Shown piece after piece: positions 1-7,132 of a stretch of DNA of 64,000 bases (positions are counted from its first letter, which is position 1; each line of letters starts with the position of its first letter). Source of the DNA: Rhizobium sp. BK196 (GTDB lineage Bacteria > Pseudomonadota > Alphaproteobacteria > Rhizobiales > Rhizobiaceae); contig NZ_JACHZB010000003.1 of the NCBI RefSeq assembly GCF_014193255.1, forward strand, positions 186,001 to 250,000, read 5' to 3'. The position numbers and the translations under genes were made by a program. The notes under the pieces were generated by a model. The model saw only the letters and a program-made list of their open reading frames with translations. It was not told the origin of the DNA and searched no databases.

Positions 1-169
1 CAAACCCTATGTCACCGACATCAGACCCGAAAATTCGAGCGGACTCATCAAGGAACCGGGCCTTTTTGCCACGGTCTATCTGAAGCCCGATCCAGCTGCC
101 GAACCCGATGGTTGGACAGTGCTGATCGACGAATTCGGGGACATTACCGTGGAGAAGGCGACCAACTGA
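1..169 (+). CDS. C-terminal end of an unrecognised protein (partial)
   Basis: An open frame runs in from the left edge (codons begin at base 2) and stops at TGA 167-169, giving 55 residues that end in DITVEKATN. The codon use is that of the neighbouring genes, so I take it as the 3' end of a real gene. The visible part is acidic, with no membrane segment and no motif I recognise. The next gene starts 31 bases downstream on the same strand, so the two may be co-transcribed. No function is proposed. Confidence 0.6.
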   Translation, partial: KPYVTDIRPENSSGLIKEPGLFATVYLKPDPAAEPDGWTVLIDEFGDITVEKATN

Positions 170-200
170 GCGTCGCAGGTCCATTCATTGGGGCTAAGCC

Positions 201-1220
201 ATGAAACTCGGCTTTCGCGAAGGCGTTCTCCACGACGAGACACGGCCGGACTGGAACGAGACCGGCCCAAGACCTGTCCGCTGGTCCGTCTGGTATCCGG
301 CAGCCGAGGGATCGATCGAAACCGAAATCCCGGGACGAAGCTGGTTCCGAAGGCCCGCGGTCGCCCGCGATGCGCCCGTTCAGCCGGCGACGAAGCTCTA
401 CTCGCTGGTCCTGCTGTCGCACGGCACCGGCGGCTCAGCTGCAGGGCTGGAATGGCTCGCCCGCCGCCTGGTCGATCGTGGATTTATCGCGCTCGGCGTC
501 GACCACCACGGCAATACCGGCGGCGAAGCCTATCGCGCCGAGGGCTTTGCCTGCCTTTGGGAGCGCGCGCCCGATCTCAGCCTCATGCTCGATCGCCAAA
601 AAGACTGGCAAGGTGATCTTGCCGGGCATATCGATACCAGGAGCGTATTCGCCGCCGGCTTTTCAGCAGGAGCCTATACGGTGATGCTGCTTCTCGGCGC
701 GGTCGCGCAATTCTCGCAGTTCGAACAATCCAGATTGAAGCCTGGGGGGCCGCGCGGCCCGAGGGAATTTCCTGACCTCGCCGATCATATTCCGTCGCTG
801 CTTCGCACGAGCACGGCATTTCGCGATTCATGGTCACGGATGTCGCGATCCTATCGCGACGACAGGATCAAGGCGGCGCTGGTCTGCGCGCCGGGAAGAT
901 CGGTGCGTGGCTTCAGCGAAGAGAGCCTGAGAGCCATCGACAAGCCTGCGCTCATTCTGGTCGGCGACGCCGACGACACGGCCCCCGTCGAAGAGTGTTC
1001 AAAATGGCTGCATGCGCGGCTTGATCGAAGCACCTTTAAGATACTCCAGGGCGGTCTTGGGCATTATATCTTCCTGCCCGAGGGCACGGCGTTGGGGCTT
1101 TCCTTCGCAGAGCAGCTCTTCACCGACGCTGCAGGCGTAGAGCGTGCTGATGTCCACCAGGAAATCGCCGAACTATCGGATGTGTTCTTTCGCGGAATAG
1201 ACGCTCCGGTGGACACCTGA
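201..1220 (+). CDS. alpha/beta hydrolase, dienelactone hydrolase-like
   Basis: This 339-residue protein has the features of an alpha/beta hydrolase. An oxyanion-type segment (LLSHGTGGSAAGLEWLA) lies near residue 75. A nucleophile elbow GFSAG puts the probable catalytic Ser near residue 154. A late segment LILVGDADDTAPVEE carries the likely acid, and GLGHYIF near residue 285 the likely His. Family relatives include dienelactone hydrolases and PAF-acetylhydrolase-like esterases. The substrate cannot be read from the sequence. No signal peptide is visible, so it is probably cytoplasmic. It is followed by a strong bidirectional terminator. Confidence 0.85.
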   Translation: MKLGFREGVLHDETRPDWNETGPRPVRWSVWYPAAEGSIETEIPGRSWFRRPAVARDAPVQPATKLYSLVLLSHGTGGSAAGLEWLARRLVDRGFIALGVDHHGNTGGEAYRAEGFACLWERAPDLSLMLDRQKDWQGDLAGHIDTRSVFAAGFSAGAYTVMLLLGAVAQFSQFEQSRLKPGGPRGPREFPDLADHIPSLLRTSTAFRDSWSRMSRSYRDDRIKAALVCAPGRSVRGFSEESLRAIDKPALILVGDADDTAPVEECSKWLHARLDRSTFKILQGGLGHYIFLPEGTALGLSFAEQLFTDAAGVERADVHQEIAELSDVFFRGIDAPVDT

Positions 1221-1225
1221 AAAAG

Positions 1226-1251
1226 AAAAGCCCCGTTTCCGGGGCTTTCTA
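1226..1251. terminator. bidirectional Rho-independent terminator
   Basis: The inverted repeat AAAGCCCC-gtttcc-GGGGCTTT lies between the converging hydrolase gene and prfB. On the minus strand it is followed by a clear T-rich run, so it ends prfB well. On the plus strand the tail is shorter (TTTCTAT). Confidence 0.85.
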
Positions 1252-1272
1252 TCTCAGGTCCGCCTTTACCGC

Positions 1273-2404
1273 TCAGTCGACGTCATCGACGACAGCGTCG
1301 GCCGCACCGCTGATGCGGTGAGCAAGTGCTGCTTCCATGAACTCGTTCAGGTCGCCGTCGAGCACTTCGTCAGGAGCCGTGCTCGCAACTCCGGTTCGCA
1401 GGTCCTTGACGAGCTGGTAGGGTTGCAGAACGTAGGAGCGGATCTGGTGTCCCCAGCCGATATCCGTCTTGGAAGCGGCTTCGGCGTTGGCGGCATCCTC
1501 GCGCTTCTTCAGCTCCGCTTCGTACATGCGGGCGCGCAGCATGTCCCAAGCCTTGGCGCGGTTCTTGTGCTGCGAACGCTCCTGTTGGCACTGCACGACG
1601 ATTCCGGTCGGGATATGCGTGATGCGCACGGCCGAGTCCGTTGTATTGACGTGCTGGCCGCCGGCACCCGATGAACGGTAGGTGTCGATACGGCAGTCGC
1701 TTTCGTTGATCTCGATCTGGATCGAGTCATCAACGACAGGATAGACCCAAATCGACGAGAAGGACGTGTGGCGGCGCGCATTGCTGTCGTAGGGCGAGAT
1801 ACGCACCAAGCGGTGCACGCCCGATTCGGTCTTCAGCCAGCCATAGGCGTTGTGGCCCTTGACCAGCAGCGTTGCGGACTTGATGCCGGCTTCTTCGCCG
1901 TCATGGACTTCCAGAAGCTCGACCTTGAAGCGCTGGCGCTCGGCCCAGCGAGTGTACATGCGCAGAAGCATGTTCGCCCAGTCCTGGCTTTCGGTGCCGC
2001 CTGCGCCGGAATGGACTTCCAGATAGGTGTCGTTGCCATCGGCCTCGCCTGATAGCATGGCTTCGACCTGTCGACGGGCTGCCTCGGCCTGCAGGCTTTT
2101 CAGCGCGGCCTCAGCTTCCTTGACGATGCTTTCGTCGCCTTCTTCTTCCCCGAGATCGATGAGTTCGACATTGTCGGAAAGCTGCTGTTCCAGCGCCTTG
2201 ACGCCATTGATGCCGTCATCAAGCTGCTGGCGCTCGCGCATCAGCTTCTGGGCTTCCTGCGCATCGTTCCAGAGGTTGGGGTCCTCTGCCTTGTTGTTCA
2301 ACCAGTCCAGTCGTCTTACCGCCTGGTCCCAGTCAAAGATGCCTCCTCAGCAGGGTGATAGCCTGCTTGGTTTCATCGACTACGTTCTGGATTTCCGCTC
2401 GCAT
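1273..2404 (-). CDS. prfB: peptide chain release factor 2 (programmed +1 frameshift)
   Basis: RF2 releases peptides at UGA and UAA. The GGQ loop is present ([17 protein letters not shown]), and the stop-recognition tripeptide reads SPY where E. coli RF2 has SPF. Translation starts at ATG 2404 (AGGA upstream) with [14 protein letters not shown]. After 23 codons it meets an in-frame UGA at 2335-2333. The slip site CTT-TGA-C is preceded by the Shine-Dalgarno-like AGGAGG, with the same spacing as in E. coli prfB. A +1 shift joins this to the main frame ([11 protein letters not shown]...), giving about 376 residues, the normal RF2 length. A call starting at the in-frame TTG 2301 would lose the N-terminus. 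It lies downstream of mrcA on the same strand. Confidence 0.97.
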
Positions 2405-2471
2405 TTTCCTGCTTCTTTGCTTCGGTATTCTGTGAGTGCCGGGGTATTCTGCAAGGCTCGTGACATAGAGA

Positions 2472-2505
2472 CGCCCGCCGTGGATGTAAAGAGCCGCGGC
2501 GGGCG
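2472..2505. other. GC-rich hairpin between mrcA and prfB
   Basis: A perfect 9-bp inverted repeat (CGCCCGCCG / CGGCGGGCG) with a 16-base loop lies in the 120-base gap between mrcA and prfB. No U-run follows on either strand, so it is not a standard terminator. It could be a partial transcription barrier or an mRNA-stabilising element. This role is inference. Confidence 0.4.
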
Positions 2506-2524
2506 CAGAGGAAATCGGTCTCGA

Positions 2525-4984
2525 TCAGAACAGGCCGGGTGTGTTGGTCTGGACCGCCTGGTTTGCCTGTGGCGACGTGCGCAGGATTTCTTCCGGCGCC
2601 ATCGTGCCGTCCATGCCGATGACAGAGAAGCTGTCAGCCGGCCCGGTGCCTGGCTTGAAGGCCTCGATGATGGTGCCCGGCTCGCCATCGACAGCAGCCA
2701 TGCCGGTCTTGCGGTTGATCGCGATCATGTTCATGCCGGCCGGGACCACGAATTTGGATTCCGGCATATCCTTGACGGCCGCCTGCATGAATTCATTGAA
2801 GATCGGCGCGGAGAGAACGCCACCCGTGCCGCCGCGGCCGAGCGGGGCCGGCGTATCGAAGCCCAAGTAGAGGCCTGCAACCAGATCCGGCGTGAAGCCG
2901 ACGAACCAGGCGTCCTTCTCATCGTTGGTCGTACCGGTCTTGCCGGCAACATCGCGGCCAGAGAGATCGACCTTACCGGCAGCCGTACCGCGCTGGATGA
3001 CGCCCTGCATCATAGAGGTGATCTGGTAGGAGGTCATCGGATCGAGAACCTGTTCGCGGTTATCGACGATGTTGGGCTCTTCCTGGTTCTGCCAGTCGCC
3101 GGCGTTGCAGCCTTCGCAGAGACGCTCTTCATGCCTGAAGATTGTCTTGCCGTAACGGTCCTGGATACGGTCGATCAGCGTCGGCTTGATCTGCTTGCCG
3201 CCATTGGCGATGACCGAGTAAGCCGAAACCATACGCAGCACCGTTGTTTCGCCCGAGCCGAGCGACATGGCGAGCAGCGGCGGCATCTTGTCATAAATGC
3301 CGAAGCGTTCGGCATATTCGGCAACGATATTCATGCCGAGGTCATTGGCGAGGCGCACCGTCATCAGGTTGCGCGAATTTTCGATACCGGAGCGCAGCGT
3401 CGAGGGGCCGCCGACTTCGCCGCCGTAGTTTTCCGGCTTCCAGACCTGACCGCCCGAAACGATCTCGATCGGCGCGTCCATGATGACCGAGGCCGGCGTA
3501 TAGCCGTTGTCCATCGCGGCGGCGTAAACGAAGGGCTTGAAGGAGGAGCCCGGCTGGCGCATCGCCTGCGTGGCGCGGTTGAATTCCGACTGGGCATAGG
3601 AGAAGCCCCCGACCATAGCGAGAACGCGGCCGGTCTTCGGGTCCATGGCGACGAGACCACCCTGTACCTTCGGCGGCTGGCGCAGACGATAGGAGGTCGA
3701 ATTGTCGCCGCCGAGGCGCTCGACGTAGACGACATCTCCGGCCGAGACGGCGCCGACCGGTGACTTCGTCGTTTTGCGGTCGCCGGCGGCGGAGCGGAAT
3801 GCCCACTGCATATCCTTGGCTGCAATCGAACCACGCTCACGTTCGGCTGCGACTTTGCCGCCTCCATCCTTGGGTGGCTGAAGGCCGATATCGACGCTGT
3901 CATTGGAAACGGCGAGCACGACCGCCAGTCGCCATTCCGGCACGTCCGAGAGAGCGGGTACTTCGGCGAGCGCCGGACCCCAGTCGCCAGACGTGCTGAT
4001 CTGCTTAATAGGTCCGTGGAAACCACGGCGCTCGTCGTAATTGATCAGGCCATCCTGCAGCGCCTTGCGCGCAAAGAGCTGCATCTGCGGATCGAGCGAG
4101 GTGCGCACCGAAAGGCCGCCTTCATAAAGTGACTTCTCACCATACTGATCAATGAGCTGGCGACGGACAGCCTCGGCGAAATAATCAGACGCGAAAAGAG
4201 ACGGTCCGCTGGTGCGGGCGGTGACGCCGAGCGGCTGCTTTTTGGCATCCTCGCCGTCGCTCTGGCTCACATAACCGTTCTCGACCATGCGGTCGATAAC
4301 CCAATTGCGGCGCTCGAGCGCAGCCTCCGGATGACGGAAGGGATGGTAGTTGGCCGGGCCTTTCGGCAGCGATGCGAGATAGGCGGATTCGGCGACCGTC
4401 AGCTCGGTGACCGACTTGTTGAAATAAGTGAGCGAGGCACTGCCGATACCGTAGGAGTTCAGGCCGAAAAAGATCTCATTGAGGTAAAGCTCGAGGATCT
4501 TGTCCTTGCTGTAGGCCTGCTCGATACGGAAGGACAGGATTGCTTCCTTGATCTTGCGGTCAATCGTCTGGTCGGAGGTCAGAAGAAAATTCTTCGCCAC
4601 CTGTTGGGTAATCGTCGATGCACCGACCGGCCGGCGTCCGGAGCCGAAATTCTGAAGATTGACGAGAATGGCGCGGCCAAGACCGGTCAGATCGACGCCG
4701 GGATGGTTGTAGAAATTCTTGTCTTCGGCCGAAAGGAAGGCAGCCTTCACGCGGTCCGGAATGGCCTGGATCGGCAGGAAGAGGCGCTTTTCCTTGGCGT
4801 ATTCGGCCATGAGCGCACCGTTACCGGCGTGAACGCGGGTGGTAACCGGTGGCGCATAGCTGTTAAGCACCGCATAGTCAGGAAGATCCTTCGCGACATT
4901 AGCAAGATAGACGGCAATAACAGCCGCAGCGCCCAGGAACAGGACGCAGGCTATCCCGAAGAAATATCCAAGAAGTCTAACCAT
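2525..4984 (-). CDS. mrcA: penicillin-binding protein 1A (bifunctional transglycosylase/transpeptidase)
   Basis: This 819-residue class A PBP polymerises and crosslinks peptidoglycan at the inner membrane. There is one N-terminal membrane helix (about residues 5-29). The GT51 transglycosylase domain follows, with SAEDKNFYNHPGVD, GASTITQQVAKNF and ELYLNEIFFG. The transpeptidase domain has the SxxK box in QPGSSFKPF (Ser about 480), the SRN box in ENSRNLMTV and the KTGTT box (about 680). Length and domain order are normal for PBP1a. It lies between amiC and prfB on the same strand, an arrangement common in alpha-proteobacteria, and the 269-base gap from amiC probably holds its own promoter. Confidence 0.96.
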   Translation of the reverse strand: MVRLLGYFFGIACVLFLGAAAVIAVYLANVAKDLPDYAVLNSYAPPVTTRVHAGNGALMAEYAKEKRLFLPIQAIPDRVKAAFLSAEDKNFYNHPGVDLTGLGRAILVNLQNFGSGRRPVGASTITQQVAKNFLLTSDQTIDRKIKEAILSFRIEQAYSKDKILELYLNEIFFGLNSYGIGSASLTYFNKSVTELTVAESAYLASLPKGPANYHPFRHPEAALERRNWVIDRMVENGYVSQSDGEDAKKQPLGVTARTSGPSLFASDYFAEAVRRQLIDQYGEKSLYEGGLSVRTSLDPQMQLFARKALQDGLINYDERRGFHGPIKQISTSGDWGPALAEVPALSDVPEWRLAVVLAVSNDSVDIGLQPPKDGGGKVAAERERGSIAAKDMQWAFRSAAGDRKTTKSPVGAVSAGDVVYVERLGGDNSTSYRLRQPPKVQGGLVAMDPKTGRVLAMVGGFSYAQSEFNRATQAMRQPGSSFKPFVYAAAMDNGYTPASVIMDAPIEIVSGGQVWKPENYGGEVGGPSTLRSGIENSRNLMTVRLANDLGMNIVAEYAERFGIYDKMPPLLAMSLGSGETTVLRMVSAYSVIANGGKQIKPTLIDRIQDRYGKTIFRHEERLCEGCNAGDWQNQEEPNIVDNREQVLDPMTSYQITSMMQGVIQRGTAAGKVDLSGRDVAGKTGTTNDEKDAWFVGFTPDLVAGLYLGFDTPAPLGRGGTGGVLSAPIFNEFMQAAVKDMPESKFVVPAGMNMIAINRKTGMAAVDGEPGTIIEAFKPGTGPADSFSVIGMDGTMAPEEILRTSPQANQAVQTNTPGLF

Positions 4985-5253
4985 ATTTTTTCAGCTACCG
5001 GTATTTCTAATCATTAGATCGGCGCGGCCGCACAATCGCACAGATCATGTCTCTTTGCACGCTGCGCGGCTTACTCCATGCGCGTGGGCGCTACAAGCCG
5101 ATTTCGTCTCACTTACGCGAAACTTATAGAGCGGAGTAACGGCGCGAATGTGAGGAAAATAGGGCCTGGTCTGCTACTTTCCCCTCCCATTCGGCAGGGA
5201 CGCGGGTTTCGGCCGAGGTGTCACTTCCGGGCAACGCCCTGAAGACGCAGAGC

Positions 5254-6504
5254 CTAACCGCCGTTCGCCATCACGCTCGCGCGATAACGCTTCACCGCAT
5301 CGGTCAAGAGATCAGCCATCTTCAACCGCCAAGCATCATCAAGCAGACGCTTTTCGTCCTCGACATTGGAGAGGAACCCGAGTTCAAGCAGGATCGACGG
5401 AACGTCCGGCGCCTGCAATACGCGAAAACCGGCGTGACGATGCGGGTTGTTGATCGTGCCGATCTGATCTTTGAAGGATGCGAGTACGCTTTCGGCAAGC
5501 GAGATCGAGAACGCCTGCGTCTCACGCCGTGTCAGGTCGAGAAGGATATCTGCGACTTCAGGCGGCTCGGTTACCGTCTCCTTGCCGGCAATCTGGTCCG
5601 AAAGGTTCTCGCGTTCTGCGAGATCGGCGGCGAGCTTGTCCGAGGCCTTGTCGGAAATCGTATAGACCGTTGCGCCGCGAATATCTTTCTGCTTCAGCGT
5701 ATCTGCGTGCAGGGAAATCAAGAGCCCAGCATGGTTCTGCCGGGCGATCAGCACACGCTGCGACAGCGACAGGAATTCGTCATCGTCGCGCGTCAGGAAG
5801 GCCTTGATGCCCGGCTCCTTGTTCAAGCGATCGGCCAGCGCCTTGGCGAAGGCGAGCGTCACCAGCTTTTCCTCGGTCTTAGTATCGACGCCGATGGCCC
5901 CCGTGTCGATACCACCGTGGCCGGCATCGACGGCAATGACGAAATCCCCGGGTGCTGCCTTTTCCGGCTGGGGAATGGCGCTCGTCGTCTCAGCCGCACC
6001 GGACTGGTCGTTCCAGGACTGGGTCTTCACCAATTCGGCGAACTTCTGCTTGTCGATCATCTCGGCATCGAGCACCAGCCGGTGGCCATTGCCGCTCTCA
6101 TCCGTCTGCACCTTGGCAAGGGCGAGCTGGACAGGGCGCGCCGCCGTCAACACGATGCGGGCGCTTCCTTCGTCCATGGCGCCATAACGGATGTCCTTGA
6201 AGAGGCCGCGCGCCTCCAGGTCTTTGGCGGGAAAGCCGAAAGCAGTTGCGGGCAGGTCGACAACGATGCGCTCGGGATTGGCGATGTAGTGGACGGAAAA
6301 ACGAGGCTCACGATCGAAATCGATGACGATGCGGGTTCTCGCTTCATCGCCGACTATACGCGCTCCGTAAGCCAGCAAGGAATTCTTTGTACCGGCTGCG
6401 CTGCCGGGAACCGCGCAAAGCGATGCAAAGGCGAAAAGCCACCCCACAAACCCCAGTTTTCGCCCTGCTGACAACTCCGCCGCGATTCGAAACCTCTTAA
6501 ACAA
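5254..6504 (-). CDS. amiC: N-acetylmuramoyl-L-alanine amidase with AMIN domain
   Basis: This 416-residue periplasmic amidase cleaves the amide bond between MurNAc and the stem peptide and so helps separate daughter cells. It has a hydrophobic export signal (about residues 18-38, ending near GSAAG) and an AMIN domain (about 45-150). The Amidase_3 catalytic domain carries the zinc-site segments VIAVDAGHGGIDTGA and ISLHADTL and the late ILLELGFLSN. The start is the TTG at 6504, because no ATG or GTG gives a complete signal peptide. It is divergent from rne across a 628-base gap and upstream of mrcA on the same strand, so two peptidoglycan enzymes sit together. Confidence 0.93.
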   Translation of the reverse strand: MFKRFRIAAELSAGRKLGFVGWLFAFASLCAVPGSAAGTKNSLLAYGARIVGDEARTRIVIDFDREPRFSVHYIANPERIVVDLPATAFGFPAKDLEARGLFKDIRYGAMDEGSARIVLTAARPVQLALAKVQTDESGNGHRLVLDAEMIDKQKFAELVKTQSWNDQSGAAETTSAIPQPEKAAPGDFVIAVDAGHGGIDTGAIGVDTKTEEKLVTLAFAKALADRLNKEPGIKAFLTRDDDEFLSLSQRVLIARQNHAGLLISLHADTLKQKDIRGATVYTISDKASDKLAADLAERENLSDQIAGKETVTEPPEVADILLDLTRRETQAFSISLAESVLASFKDQIGTINNPHRHAGFRVLQAPDVPSILLELGFLSNVEDEKRLLDDAWRLKMADLLTDAVKRYRASVMANGG

Positions 6505-7132
6505 TAGCCCGCCACACCCTATTTATTCCTGCGATGGACCTTACATCGTCCCTGCGAACGCCCGCTAGAGGCGAGCGAGCGCACCGACCCGCGAATCGGG
6601 TTCGCTTATCCCCGATAAGTGTATGGGATTCGAAATCCATCAATATTATGGCACATTTGGCTTTTCCCTTGCTATTGTGACAGAGAAAACATACAACGAA
6701 TTTTAGGGTAAAGTGTTGACGGGATAGAGTCGCCGCGAGGCAGCCAGCCGACCCCGGACCTGGCGCTACAACCGGTAATCGTCCGCCGTCTAATGCATTT
6801 TTACCCGAGAACTGGATCCTGATTTTCCGGCCTCATGCTGGGATTTCATCGGTGGATCAGCCACCACGCTCTCAGGGAGCAAACTCATCGGACCCGAAAC
6901 GGGTCTTCGTCATTGTCGATCACGCTTGGTTGTTGATGGTTTCGCAGCAGGTTTTATCTGAAGTGTACAGGCCCCGGAACAAAACGGTTCCGGCTGCGGT
7001 CTGGCTGCTGCCCTCTCCCTCGCACCAATCGCGACTTTCATTATCCGGCGCGGCCACGGCGGACCGCATTCTTCCTGTGTCAATAGCAGTCGGGAATGCG
7101 CTCTCGCGGCCTCGCCGAGGAGCTCAGCTTAC
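6505..7132 (+). promoter_or_regulatory. long divergent amiC/rne intergenic region, probable structured rne leader
   Basis: This 628-base gap has no convincing protein gene. The amiC-proximal half contains short inverted repeats: CTTATC-ccc-GATAAG near 6603-6618, and GACCCG-cgaat-CGGGTTC just before it. The rne-proximal half could fold into several hairpins, including GACCCG/CGGGTC (about 6890-6905), CCGGAAC-aaaacg-GTTCCGG (about 6974-6993) and GCATTC/GAATGC (about 7067-7100). RNase E genes are known to be autoregulated through cleavage of a long 5' leader, and this layout would fit. That it applies here is inference. The rne ribosome binding site is the GAGGAG about 10 bases before ATG 7133. 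Confidence 0.5.

Noticed and set aside
2027-3763. A 578-codon plus-strand open frame opposite prfB and mrcA
   Set aside because: It spans two well-identified minus-strand genes and has no recognisable domain.
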